This document shows, in pieces, positions 1-8,041 of a DNA stretch of 16,850 nt. Position numbers and translations under genes: made by a program. The stretch lies in the NCBI GenBank assembly GCA_026770585.1, contig MU646470.1:513840-530689 (forward strand). Direction: 5' to 3'. The DNA comes from Baffinella frigidus (lineage: Eukaryota > Cryptophyceae > Cryptomonadales > Baffinellaceae). Each line of letters begins with the position of its first letter. The stretch's first letter is position 1. Below the pieces are notes generated by a model that saw only the letters and a list, made by a program, of their open reading frames with translations, ran no database searches and was not told the origin of the DNA.

Positions 1-395
1 ATAAACCCTAAACCCTAAACCCTAAACCCTAAACCCTAAACCCTAAACCCTAAACCCTAAACCCTAAACCCTGAACCCTAAACCCTAAACCCTAAACCCT
101 AAATTCTACACCCCAAACCTCCTAAACCCTAAACCCTAACCCCTAACCCCTAACGCCTAAACCCTAACCCCTAACCCTTAAACCCTAAACCTTCACCCCT
201 TAACCCTAAACCCTAAACCCTAAACCCCACACCGTAAACACTAAACCCTATACCCTACACCCTCAACCCCAATCCCTAACCCCTAACCCCTAAACCCCAA
301 ACCCTAAACCCCAAACCCTAATCCCCAAACTCTAAACCGTAAACCCTAAATCTCAATCCTCAAACCCTAAACCCCAAACTCTAAACCCGAAACAC
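1..395. repeat. Telomere repeat array (CCCTAAA)n, chromosome end
   Basis: The window begins with uninterrupted CCCTAAA heptamers for about 70 bases, then a single CCCTGAA variant, more perfect units to about 104, and then increasingly degenerate units (CCCTAAC, CCCCAAA, CCCTACA, CTCTAAA) to about 395. C-rich repeats reading inward on the + strand are what a left chromosome end should show, and TTTAGGG is the plant/algal-type telomere. The perfect-outside, degenerate-inside gradient supports a true end rather than an interstitial array. No gene is present. Confidence 0.93.
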
Positions 396-525
396 GAAAA
401 CCTCCAGGTGCTGCCGCGCGGCGCCTCCTCGCTGCCAGAAAAGGAGAGCTCACCTTCGGCTTAGGGGTTAGGGATTTGGGCGTAGGCGTTAGGGGTTAGC
501 TGTAACGCCGCAAGGTGCCCAGCGC
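396..525. other. Subtelomeric junction segment
   Basis: GC-rich linker between the telomere array and the first foldback element. It holds a short run of telomere-like DNA in the opposite, G-rich orientation (about 460-500, with TTAGGGGTTAGGG-type units). I see no coding signal. Confidence 0.5.
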
Positions 526-745
526 TACAGGGGTACACCTGTATCCCTCAAGTGGCCAGTAGGCTCATACGCCCTACCGTAGGTCCCTAGGACCTGCCTA
601 GGACCTCGTGGCGGTCAATTTTGACCCCTTAGCCACTTGAGGGATAGGAAAGCGCGCCCTGGTAGGACCCTACAGTACATGTAGAACTATGCCCAAGGCC
701 CTACGGTGGTCCTAGGGGGTGGGCGTTTTCTAATGAGCGAGGTAC
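526..745. mobile_element. Foldback element A1, interrupted by element B1
   Basis: The left end starts TACAGGGGTAC like the other family A elements. The family A core and right arm resume after 647 (ACCCTACAGTA, GGCCCTACGGTGGTCCTAGG, then TTTCTAATGAGCGAGGTAC). Between the halves lies a complete family B element (542-646). The right tip is cut short and abuts the next element. This is best read as a family A element into which B inserted; no transposase is encoded. Confidence 0.65.
542..646. mobile_element. Foldback (MITE-like) element B1
   Basis: About 105 bp with terminal inverted repeats TATCCCTCAAGTGGC and its complement at the right end. The core carries the ACGCCCTACCGTAGG and CCTAGGACCT motifs found in all family B copies. 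TA at both ends suggests a TA target duplication, as in Tc1/mariner or Stowaway-type MITEs; the superfamily is inferred. It is nested in element A1. Confidence 0.7.
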
Positions 746-863
746 AGGGGTACCTCGCTCATAAGAAACCACCTCCCCCTAGGACCCTACAGTAGGCCTA
801 TGCCTAGGGCCCTATGGTGGTCCTAGGGGGGGGGGCGTTTCTTATGAGCGAGGTACCCCTGTA
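743..863. mobile_element. Foldback (MITE-like) element A2
   Basis: A 121 bp element. The left arm TACAGGGGTACCTCGCTCAT is matched by its reverse complement at the right end, so the arms can pair over more than 25 bases. The core holds the shared CCCTACAGTAGG, GCCTAGGGCCCTA and GGTCCTAGG motifs. TA at both ends is consistent with a TA target duplication. It is non-coding. Confidence 0.8.
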
Positions 864-969
864 GGGACAAGACAGCAGTCCTCGGACCTGATCCGTGAAC
901 ATGTTTATTTTTTTGATGAAAATGTAGTAGCAACATGATTCTCGCCCCGACCAAATTTAGTTAGGCCCC

Positions 970-1089
970 TACAGGAGTACCTCGCTCATAAGAAAACGCC
1001 TTCCCCTTGGAGCCTACAGTAGGACTATGCCTAGGGCCCTACGATAGTCCTAGGGGGGGGCGTTTTCTTGTGGACGAGGTACCCCTGTA
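970..1089. mobile_element. Foldback (MITE-like) element A3
   Basis: A 120 bp family A copy running from TACAGGAGTACCTCGCTCAT to ACGAGGTACCCCTGTA, with the same core as A2 and a long G run before the right arm. It is non-coding. Confidence 0.78.
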
Positions 1090-1246
1090 ATGAACCTTGG
1101 TCCGTCGCTCTGGGGGGGGAGCAGGCTGGTTTTCGGCGGTTAGGTCCTAGTCTGGTCCTTTAGGTTCAGTAGGTTCTTTCAACTACCACCATAGGTGGAC
1201 ATCGGAACTGGCCCCTATCTAGGCCTTTCTAGGGCGCTGCGTCGGT

Positions 1247-1287
1247 CGTGGGGGCGGGCGGTTTCTTATGAGCGAGGTACCCCTGTA
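1247..1287. mobile_element. Solo right arm of a family A element
   Basis: Only the right arm (GGGCGGTTTCTTATGAGCGA to CCCCTGTA) is present; the left arm and core are missing. It is a truncated family A copy. Confidence 0.6.
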
Positions 1288-1331
1288 ATGGGCGATTGCC
1301 CGCTCTGTGCCTACTGGCCTTCCCATATGCA

Positions 1332-1510
1332 AAGGAAGCATGGCTTTTCTGTATCCCTTAAGTGACCAGGCCTCCAGATTTGGGGGCCTGAGGTCCTAGG
1401 CTGGTCCTAGGGCCCTACGGTAGGGCGTATGGGCCTACTCGCCACTTAAGGGATAACAAGTTCCAGTGTCCGCCTATGTAGGGAGCTGGAAGAACCTCAA
1501 GGACCCAACG
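1332..1510 (+). repeat. Dispersed repeat F, copy 1, split by element B2
   Basis: Flanks of about 20 bp (1332-1351, AAGGAAGCATGGCTTTTCT) and about 53 bp (1458-1510, GTTCCAGTGTCCGCCTATGT onward) match the two halves of the uninterrupted F copy at 3251-3332. Family B element B2 lies between them. Repeat F also occurs at 3600-3675 and, reversed, near 11577-11637. It has no recognised coding capacity. Confidence 0.6.
1352..1455. mobile_element. Foldback (MITE-like) element B2
   Basis: A 104 bp family B copy, TATCCCTTAAGTG to CACTTAAGGGATA, with the shared core CCTAGGGCCCTACGGTAGGG. It is inserted in repeat F; TA lies at both ends. Confidence 0.72.
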
Positions 1511-1566
1511 GATGCGGAAACAACGCGGGTCCCTCGGCAACCTTGAGGTACTAATTTAAGATTCCT

Positions 1567-1625
1567 TTAGGTCCTTTAGGTTTTAATTTCGCCCAACATA
1601 GCCCAACGACACGCCGTTCCGTAGA
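1567..1625 (+). repeat. Dispersed repeat G, copy 1
   Basis: It carries TAGGTCCTTTAGGTTTTAAT followed by CCCAACATAGCCCAACGACA. Close copies lie at about 8555-8610 and 10370-10425. Its first part resembles the reverse complement of repeat F, so F and G may be parts of one larger element. It is non-coding. Confidence 0.6.
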
Positions 1626-1660
1626 AACCGACCGAGGCTCGACCAAGGGTGTTGTTATGA

Positions 1661-1764
1661 TAACCCTTAAGTGGCGAGGGGGTCCAAATAGACCGTCCGA
1701 GGTCCTAGGCAGGTCCTAGGGCCCTACGGTAGGGTTTATGAGCATTCTGGTCACTTGAGGGATA
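1661..1764. mobile_element. Foldback (MITE-like) element B3
   Basis: A 104 bp family B copy. The left end TAACCCTTAAGTGGC is slightly diverged, the right end is TCACTTGAGGGATA, and the core CCTAGGGCCCTACGGTAGGG is conserved. Confidence 0.68.
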
Positions 1765-2009
1765 GCCCGGATATCCCTGTGCAGGGAGAAAATGAGTGTA
1801 TTTCCATTAGCCAACTAGCATTACCATTACCCAACCACGTGAGTAAAGATACCTTTAGAATCATCTTGCATAGTCTAGGACAAGGCATCTGCTGTGCTCG
1901 CAGGTGTTTTGGTGCTTTGGTGCTTTGTATGACACTCACATCGAAGGCCACGCCCCCCTCACTCTTGAGGAGATGGGAACAATCTACGGATGAGCTCCTC
2001 GACCCAACC

Positions 2010-2129
2010 TACAGGGGTACCTCGATTACAAGAAAACGTCACCCCCCAAGGACGACCATAGGGCCCTAGGCATAGCCTACTGTAGGGTCCTACGGGGAGG
2101 CGTTTTCTTGTAATCGAGGTACCCCTGTA
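2010..2129. mobile_element. Foldback (MITE-like) element A4, opposite orientation
   Basis: A 120 bp family A copy with arms TACAGGGGTACCTCGATTAC and its complement. The core is reversed relative to A2 (GGCCCTAGGCATAGCCTACT), so it inserted in the other orientation. Both arms share the GATTACAAG change from the GCTCATAAG of A2, so the arms changed together, as gene conversion between arms or recent amplification of a subfamily would give. Confidence 0.75.
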
Positions 2130-2598
2130 TGCAGTTGAGCTCTTCACGCTTCCGCGTCTGTGAGCAAGCCGGAAAAAGCTCGTAAGAGCGGCCGACACGG
2201 GGTACAGTGTATAGCATGCGCAAAGCATGTGCGGCGCTGCCGCTGGTTGTTTGGTAATAAATTACCAATCTCTCTGTGAGCAAGTTCACACGGCCAACCG
2301 GCCTCCCTCGCTGCTTTCTACACTTCAACGGCTTTACAAATCGAGTCGGTTGCGATCCGAAAGGAAGCAGGACCTTGCTGCAAGATAAGTTCGCCTGTGG
2401 TGGGAATTAAAATAACCTAACGGACCTAAACGACTTCCCAGAATCTCGACAAGCTCCGGGCGATGCTTCGTCGCAGGCTACAAAGGCGAGTCGCCATAAG
2501 CAGCCTTGTCGCCAGAAGTAGCCGTGTCGCCATAAGTAGGACCTATTCCGTAGGTGGCAATTATCATATTACGCCCATAGACCTACAGCTATCATAGG
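2130..2598. other. Gene-free subtelomeric stretch with an 18 bp tandem repeat
   Basis: Short open frames exist but show no recognisable protein or codon bias. The only clear structure is an 18 bp tandem at 2491-2540 (TCGCCATAAGCAGCCTTG, nearly three copies). Confidence 0.5.
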
Positions 2599-2720
2599 TA
2601 CAGGGATACCTCGCTCATACGAAACCGCCCCCCCTTAGGACCACACAGTAGGACCATGCGTAGGGCCCTATGGTGCTCCTAGGGGGGGGGGCGGTTTCTT
2701 ATGAGCGAGGTACCCCTGTA
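2599..2720. mobile_element. Foldback (MITE-like) element A5
   Basis: A 122 bp family A copy from TACAGGGATACCTCGCTCAT to GAGCGAGGTACCCCTGTA, with the core CGTAGGGCCCTATGGTGCTC. It is non-coding. Confidence 0.76.
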
Positions 2721-2736
2721 GGGGCCTACTAGCTCG

Positions 2737-2842
2737 TCGGCTCCCGCGGCTGTGCTTACCACGGCGTTTCGTTCCATCGGAGCAAGAAACGTGCGTGCTG
2801 CTGTATGACGTTCATTAAAGCTCCATAAGCTCCATAAACGAC
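2737..2842 (-). repeat. Dispersed repeat E, reverse copy
   Basis: Reads as the reverse complement of 10204-10303: both contain GAACGTCATACAGCAG, ACGAAACGCCGTGG (one base different), AGCACGGCCGCGGG-like sequence and TTATGGAGCTTTAATGAACG. A third, shorter copy is at 10606-10650. The function is unknown and no protein is supported. Confidence 0.65.
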
Positions 2843-2907
2843 CTGCTGGGGGTGAAATATGACCCGCCCCCATACCACTTCAGGGTATGTGCACGCTACA
2901 CGTTTGG

Positions 2908-3028
2908 TACAGGGGTACCTCGCTCATAAGGAAGTGTCTTCCCCTAGGACCCTACAGTAGGCATGTGCCTAGGGCCCTATTGTGGTCTTAGGCAGGGAGG
3001 GCTTGCTTATGAGCGAGGTACACCTGTA
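2908..3028. mobile_element. Foldback (MITE-like) element A6
   Basis: A 121 bp family A copy, TACAGGGGTACCTCGCTCAT to GAGCGAGGTACACCTGTA. Its inner arms are more diverged than those of A2. Confidence 0.74.
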
Positions 3029-3072
3029 CTGTTCCCTCAAAGAGAGTGATTTGGGCAGGGTCCGTGTTCGAC

Positions 3073-3203
3073 TACAGGGGTTACTCGCGAATGAGGACAT
3101 GCACCTCCCTAGGGCCTCAAAGTAGGCCTAGACGTAGGAGCATGGGGCCACCCTACATGTAAGGGAGGTGCGTGCCCGTATTCGCCGATGAGGATACCCT
3201 TTA
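3073..3203. mobile_element. Foldback element related to family A
   Basis: Starts TACAGGGGTTACTCGC. Its inner arms GCACCTCCCTAGGG and AGGGAGGTGCGTGCC pair, and its outer right end is degraded. The arms differ from family A apart from the first bases, so it is a separate subfamily. Confidence 0.5.
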
Positions 3204-3250
3204 GCCGGTTCTGCCGCGATCCTCTGCACTGGGGGGCTTGATGTGACCCT

Positions 3251-3332
3251 AAAGGAGGCATGGCCTTTCTACAGAACAAGTTCCGGTGTCCGCCTATGTT
3301 GGGAGCTCGAAGAACCTCAAGGACCTAAAAGG
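3251..3332 (+). repeat. Dispersed repeat F, uninterrupted copy
   Basis: Contains AAAGGAGGCATGGCCTTTCT, GTTCCGGTGTCCGCCTATGT and GAACCTCAAGGACCTAAA without an insertion, so it serves as the empty-site comparison for the copy split by B2. Confidence 0.6.
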
Positions 3333-3372
3333 CCCGTATTTGCGAGTAACTCTTGTACGCGCGCGCGCAAGC

Positions 3373-3590
3373 TACAGGGCTTCCTCGCTCATAAGGAGCC
3401 GCCCCCCCCCCAGGACCACCGTGGGACACAGGTAAAGGCCTACTGTAGGTATCCCTTAAGTGGCCAGGTGGTCAAATTTGACCGCCAAGAAGTCCTAGGC
3501 AGGTCCTAGGGCCCTACGGTAGGGCGTATGAGCCTACTGGCCACTTGAGGGATTAGGCCTAGTGTAGGGTCCTCCGGGGGGTGCGGCTCC
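3373..3590. mobile_element. Foldback element A7, interrupted by element B4
   Basis: The left arm TACAGGGCTTCCTCGCTCAT and GCCTACTGTAGG precede a complete family B element. The continuation CCTAGTGTAGGGTCCTCCGG follows it, and the right tip is degraded. This is a second independent case of B inside A. Confidence 0.6.
3450..3554. mobile_element. Foldback (MITE-like) element B4
   Basis: Family B copy, TATCCCTTAAGTGGCC to GGCCACTTGAGGGAT, with the core CCTAGGGCCCTACGGTAGGG. It contains GGTCAAATTTGACC, a 14 bp perfect palindrome that B1 keeps in part. Nested in A7. Confidence 0.72.
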
Positions 3591-3599
3591 AATCAAGGC

Positions 3600-3675
3600 A
3601 GGGTCGTCCTGCAGAGCAAGTTCCAGTGTCCGCTTATGGTGGGAGTTTTCAAACCCTACAGGACCTAAAGGAACA
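3600..3675 (+). repeat. Dispersed repeat F, copy 3
   Basis: Diverged copy with CAAGTTCCAGTGTCCGCTTA and ACAGGACCTAAAGGAA. It is directly followed by another foldback element. Confidence 0.5.
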
Positions 3676-3683
3676 CCTGCCTA

Positions 3684-3807
3684 TCACAGGGGGTACTCTC
3701 GGATATGGGCACACCCCGGCCCAGGGCCGATACATGAGGACTATTCCTAGGGAGGGTAGGACCATCCTAGGGGCGGTGCGTGTCCTTGCTCGCGAGAAAC
3801 GCCTGTA
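3684..3807. mobile_element. Degenerate foldback element D
   Basis: The ends (ACAGGGGGTACTC and AGAAACGCCTGTA) and the CCTAGGG core recall family A, but the arms are diverged. Its right part, GTGCGTGTCCTTGCTCGCGA, recurs reversed near 8388-8412. Confidence 0.4.
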
Positions 3808-3973
3808 TTTACACCCCCCTTCATAACCCTCCTCCAAGCACGGTCCACGCCCGAGACTCGTCCTGCCGTAACGCCCAGCGACGCGTCGGGACCGACGCGT
3901 CGGGAGCGTCAGCTGATGACGCGAGGTCGGACAAGCCATCCGTGCCCCCCACCCCCTCCCGAGACCATACGGA

Positions 3974-4534
3974 CTACACGACCGGTGCCGGACCCCACGC
4001 GGCAGAGTCGAAAAGATAGGCGCCAACGTCCGCCGCATTCTGGCTATCCGTGAACGACATGCTCGGAAGCCCCGTGCTGGGCGCACGAAAGGGCTGGGAC
4101 GAAAGACGGCCGAAGTCGGAGCTCGAGGAGCTTGCGCGGAGGTAGACTGACCAAGAGGCGTGAGTGAAGGCTTCGGAGGCAGCGGCAGACGACAGCGGAG
4201 TGAACAACGCATCGTGATATATGCCGGCCTTGTTCTCTTGATAGCATGATTCCTTGTCCTCCTCCTGGAGCTCGGTATCCACGGCCCAGGAGGACGTGAG
4301 CTTCGGCATGCCGCTGTGCAGCTGCCGCGTGGCGTGCCTGTGCACCAAGAGCTCCTCAGGCGTCACCCACCCGGTCGAATCCTCTGCAGATGCGCACCGC
4401 TGGAGGCCTGGGACGGCCTCGGCGGACTTGGCGTGGGTGCGCGGCGGGAGGTCGTCGGTCGACTTGGAAGGGGGATGCACGGGGGAGACATAGTCGCGGA
4501 CGAGACGCGGGAGAGCGAGAGCGAAGTCGCTCAT
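3974..4534 (-). CDS. Hypothetical protein, 186 aa, unknown function
   Basis: I do not recognise this protein. The frame runs from an ATG (complement of 4532-4534) to a TAG (complement of 3974-3976) without a break, and its codons end mostly in G or C, like the PEPCK exons, which is the main reason to believe it. The sequence is hydrophilic and rich in Ser, Ala and Pro. It starts MSDFALALPRLVRDYV, has an acidic stretch ELQEEDKES near residue 90, a serine run SSSSS near residue 136, and ends FDSAAWGPAPVV. I see no signal peptide, membrane segment or catalytic motif. It is the most telomere-proximal gene candidate. It could be one exon of a larger gene, since splice sites outside the frame cannot be excluded. 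Overlapping frames on the other strand look like shadows. Confidence 0.6.
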   Translation of the reverse strand: MSDFALALPRLVRDYVSPVHPPSKSTDDLPPRTHAKSAEAVPGLQRCASAEDSTGWVTPEELLVHRHATRQLHSGMPKLTSSWAVDTELQEEDKESCYQENKAGIYHDALFTPLSSAAASEAFTHASWSVYLRASSSSSDFGRLSSQPFRAPSTGLPSMSFTDSQNAADVGAYLFDSAAWGPAPVV

Positions 4535-4953
4535 CGTGGGGTTGCCACCGGTTTGGGCACTGTCTCTTTAGAAGGTGGGATTCGAGTCGCCGATTTCGGA
4601 TTTTCGGTTTTTTTTTGACTCGCGTTCGTTGCTGTCCATCGAAACTGTCCATCGAAACTTGTATCTTTCCAACAATGTTCATACGAGCTCGTAGAAGGTT
4701 CTAGGAGGTCAACACGTCCTTGAATAGGGATCACGAGACCCACTTTGATGATCACGAGCCTCGTTCGTGCTGATCCATCGTGATGCAAAATTGAGCCCGA
4801 GGTGGTTTTCTGAGTCTATCTACACTCGACAAGGCCATCTAAAAAACGGCCCCGCGTCATAAATTTACCAATTGTCACCCGAGTTGACACGAGTCGTGAC
4901 CCGGGTCACACGACGTTTTTATGAGTCCTTCTAAATCCCTCAAATTCCGACAC
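4535..4953. other. Upstream region of the 186 aa frame, no gene seen
   Basis: On the minus strand this lies upstream of the 186 aa frame. It holds a 13 bp tandem duplication (CTGTCCATCGAAA at 4632-4644 and 4645-4657), a run of nine T at about 4609-4617, and a perfect 14 bp palindrome GTGACCCGGGTCAC at 4896-4909. No clear TATA box or coding frame is seen. Confidence 0.4.
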
Positions 4954-4991
4954 AAAACCACAGGGTCGGAACCTTCCGACCCTGTGGTTTT
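4954..4991. repeat. Perfect 18 bp inverted repeat (hairpin)
   Basis: Arms AAAACCACAGGGTCGGAA and its exact complement are separated by CC. With A-rich and T-rich outer ends it resembles a factor-independent terminator in shape, but in a eukaryotic subtelomere it is more safely called a cruciform-capable palindrome. Confidence 0.7.
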
Positions 4992-5009
4992 GGGCATGCC
5001 GCACGTGAG

Positions 5010-5200
5010 TACGTACCGGTACGAAGGCTTCGTACCAGCTCGTACGAGCCTAAAAAAAAAATACCCCTTGGTACGAGCTCGTGTACACGAGCCTCGTACC
5101 ACGGATACGAAGCTTCGTAGGGGGCCTCGTACCACGGATACGAGGCTCGTACACGAGCCTCGTACCACGGATAGGGTCCTACCGGTATGGCTTCGTACGA
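5010..5200. repeat. GTAC-rich palindrome cluster
   Basis: Interleaved copies of CGTACGAG, GTACACGAGCCTCGTAC and ACGAAGCTTCGTA produce several overlapping short palindromes. The phrase CCTCGTACCACGGATA occurs three times between about 5092 and 5172. Open frames here are long on both strands only because the repeat lacks stop codons; I do not call a gene. Confidence 0.6.
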
Positions 5201-5226
5201 AGGTCCTAAAACTATTTCCCCTTGTG

Positions 5227-5270
5227 CCGATCGCCCAACCTCCCAAGGTTGGGCGATGTTGGGCGATCGG
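5227..5270. repeat. Two overlapping alternative hairpins
   Basis: CCGATCGCCCAAC (5227-5239) pairs perfectly with GTTGGGCGATCGG (5258-5270). The inner segment ATCGCCCAACCT can instead pair with AGGTTGGGCGAT, just upstream of the distal arm. The two structures exclude each other. Confidence 0.6.
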
Positions 5271-5398
5271 GCTCGGAAAAATAATACGAGGCTCCTATGA
5301 TAGGGTCCTAGGATCCTAGGATCCTTGCTTGAAAGGGGTATTTCCCCCCTTGCCTCCCCTTGTATCGCCACACAAAGTGACGAGAACTCCAAGCTCCT

Positions 5399-5418
5399 CT
5401 GCCCTCGTACGAGGGCAG
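5399..5418. repeat. 20 bp perfect palindrome
   Basis: CTGCCCTCGTACGAGGGCAG is its own reverse complement. It belongs to the palindrome-rich segment 4890-5490. Confidence 0.75.
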
Positions 5419-5436
5419 ATGAGAGCGCAGCAAGAT

Positions 5437-5456
5437 GCCCAAGGAATACACTCTCT
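5437..5456 (+). repeat. 20 bp sequence repeated inverted at 7399-7418
   Basis: GCCCAAGGAATACACTCTCT is found as its exact reverse complement at 7399-7418, inside the interstitial telomere-like array. This shows that a scrap of the neighbouring unique sequence was copied and inverted into the array. Confidence 0.8.
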
Positions 5457-5540
5457 GATCTTTCGAAAAGAGAGATCCTGATCAGATCTCTGTCTGTCTC
5501 TGTGCGTGGAATGTTTCCCGAGACTTGATCCGCTATCACA

Positions 5541-5977
5541 ACTCGTAAATCCTCAACCCGAAACCCTGAACCCTAAACCCTAGACCCTAAACCCTAAGCC
5601 CTAAAATCTAAACCCTAAACCCTAAACCCTACACACCCTGAACACTAAACCCTAAACCATAAACCATGAACCCTAAATCCTAAACCCTAAAACCTTAACT
5701 ATAAACCCTAAACCCTCAAACCTGAACACTCAACCCCAATCCCTGAATCCTTCACCCTAGTCCCTAAACCCTAAACCCCAAACCCTAAACCCTAAAACCT
5801 AAACCCTAAACCCTAAACCCTAAACCCTAAGCCCTAAGCCCTAAACCGTAAACCCTAAACACTCAACACTCAACACTAAACACTGAAGCCTGAACCCCAA
5901 ACCCTAAACCAAAATCCTGAACCATAAACCATAAACCATAAAACTTCAACCCCAAAACCCTTCCACCTTCACACTAA
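5541..5977. repeat. Interstitial degenerate telomere-like array, part 1
   Basis: Heptamers of the form CCCTAAA with frequent variants (CCCTGAA, CACTCAA, CCATAAA), in the same orientation as the chromosome end. It contains no gene and ends at a foldback element. Confidence 0.9.
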
Positions 5978-6452
5978 CGGCCCTTCTTTTGGTCGTGCCC
6001 GAAATGCTCAAACACCCTGAAAATCCAGAGGGCATTTTCCGGGTTTTTCGAGAATCATTCTTTTGCAAAACCCGGAAAACGATTTCCCGGATTTCCCACT
6101 GTGGACTTTTCGGGCAAGTGGCGCGGGGCCCTTGAAAGAATCGTTTCATTGCGCGGGGGGCCGCCCGCCCGCCTGCCCGCCCGATGCACCGTCGCGACCG
6201 CCTCGCGAAGGCGCGTCCGACGGTGCTTCACATGCCGCGGCGCGCCCCCGCCCCCGCGCGGGGGGCCTGCCCGGAAAACACGACTCTTGGAACCATTGCC
6301 CGGAAAATCCCATTGGATTTTCCGGGATTCTCGAGCCCGGAAAATCCAGCTCGAAGTTCGGCTCGAAATTCTGGGCAATGGCTCCAAGAAAACGCCGATT
6401 TTTCCGGGTATTTGGGAAATCCGGGTGTTTGAAGGGGGCAAAAGAAGGGCCG
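5978..6452. mobile_element. 475 bp GC-rich foldback element flanked by TAA
   Basis: The termini CGGCCCTTCTTTTG and its exact complement form an inverted repeat; homology returns further in (TCAAACACC near 6013 and GGTGTTTGA near 6424). TAA directly abuts both ends (5975-5977 and 6453-6455), fitting a 3 bp target duplication as in PIF/Harbinger (Tourist-type) MITEs; that assignment is inferred. Inside, CCCGGAAAA-type motifs recur in both orientations, and a very GC-rich centre (about 6150-6285) holds a hairpin with arms GCACCGTCG and CGACGGTGC. No transposase frame is convincing. The sharp base-composition contrast with the surrounding array marks it as an insertion. Confidence 0.7.
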
Positions 6453-7995
6453 TAAACCCTAAACCCAAAAACCAAAAACCAAAAACCATGAACCATAAAC
6501 TGTAGACCCTAAACCATCAACACCAAAACCTCAACCCTGAAACTTCAACCCTTAGCCCTAAACCCTAAACCCCAGAACCTGAACCCTAAAATCCAACTGT
6601 GAAAAACAATACCGTAAACCCTGAACCCTAAACCCTAAACCCTGGACCAAAAACCCTATCCCTTAAACCTTACAACTAAATAAGTGCAGACCCTAAACCC
6701 TAAAGTCTACACCCTAAAACCTGCCCCCTACATACTGAACCCTAAACCCTGCACCCTACTCCTTACACCCTAAACCCTACACCCTGAGCCATCAACCCTA
6801 CACCCTGAACCCTACACCCTGAAACCTCAACTCTAAAACCAAAACACTGCACACTGAACCCTGAACACCACACCCTAAACCCTACACCCTAAACCATAAA
6901 CCGAACCCTCTAAATCCTAAACCCTGAACCCTAAATCCTAAACATTAAACCCTAGACTCTAAACCCTAAACCCTGAACACTCAATCCTGAACCCTGAACC
7001 CTAAACCCTAAACCCTGACTCCTAACCCTGAACTCTAAACACTAAACTCTCAACCTTCAACCCTAAACCCTAAACCTCAAACCCTAAACCCGAAACCCGA
7101 AACACTCAACCACAAACCACAAACCATAAACACTTAACCCTACACACTCAACCTTGAACCCTAAACCCTAAACCCTAAACCCTAAACCCTAAACAATAAC
7201 GCCTGAACACTAAATCCTGAACCCTAATTCCAAACCCTGAACCTTCAACCCCAAAACGCTCCACTCTCAACTCGAAACCCTAAGACCCAAAACCAAAAAC
7301 TAAAAACCAAAAATCTGAACACTGAACCATGGACCACACAACCTATATCATGAACCCAAAACCTCAACCCTCAAACCTAAACCCTGAGTCCTGAATCCAG
7401 AGAGTGTATTCCTTGGGCACCACAGAATTTCTACACAGAACCTAAACCCTAAGACCTAAACTGTTAACATAAACCGTAACGCCTAAAGCCTAAAGCCTAA
7501 AGCCTCAACCCTGAACCCAAAAACATAAATACTACACCAGTGCAAAACCTAAACCCTAAACCCTACACCCTACACCCTAAACCTTAAACCCGAAACCCTA
7601 AACCCTGAACCCTAAACCCTAAACACTAAACCGTGAACCCTAAACCCTACACCCTAAACCCTACACCCTACACCCTACACCCTACACCCTACACCCTGAA
7701 CCTTGAATCCTAAACCCCAAACCCTAAACCCTGAACCCTCAATCCTAAACCCAAAACCCTACTCTCTACACCCTAAACTCATCATCCTAAACCATACACC
7801 ATAAACCATAAACCATAAACCATAAACCATGAACTCCAACTTCTACACCCTAAACCCTAACCACTCAACTCTCAACCCTAACCACTCAACCCTAAACCCT
7901 GAGCCAAAAACCCTAAACCCTCTACCCTCAACCCTAAACCCTGAACCTGAAACCTGAAACTTGAACCCTGAACCCTGAACCCTGAACTTTGAACC

Positions 7996-8041
<46 letters not shown>

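Noticed and set aside
1755-2069. 104-codon + strand frame and the overlapping minus frames
   Set aside because: It spans the end of element B3 and the start of A4, has no codon bias and no recognisable domain.
4954-4991. Bacterial intrinsic terminator
   Set aside because: The shape fits, but the window is clearly eukaryotic and no upstream gene ends there.
4921-5539. Frames of 123-199 codons on both strands
   Set aside because: They arise from GTAC/CGAG palindromic repeats without stop codons; the peptides are repetitive (RGSCTSLVSVVRG-like) and mirrored on both strands.
6055-6505. Five overlapping frames in the GC-rich 475 bp element
   Set aside because: They are open in many frames at once because of base composition and the foldback symmetry; no transposase motif is seen.
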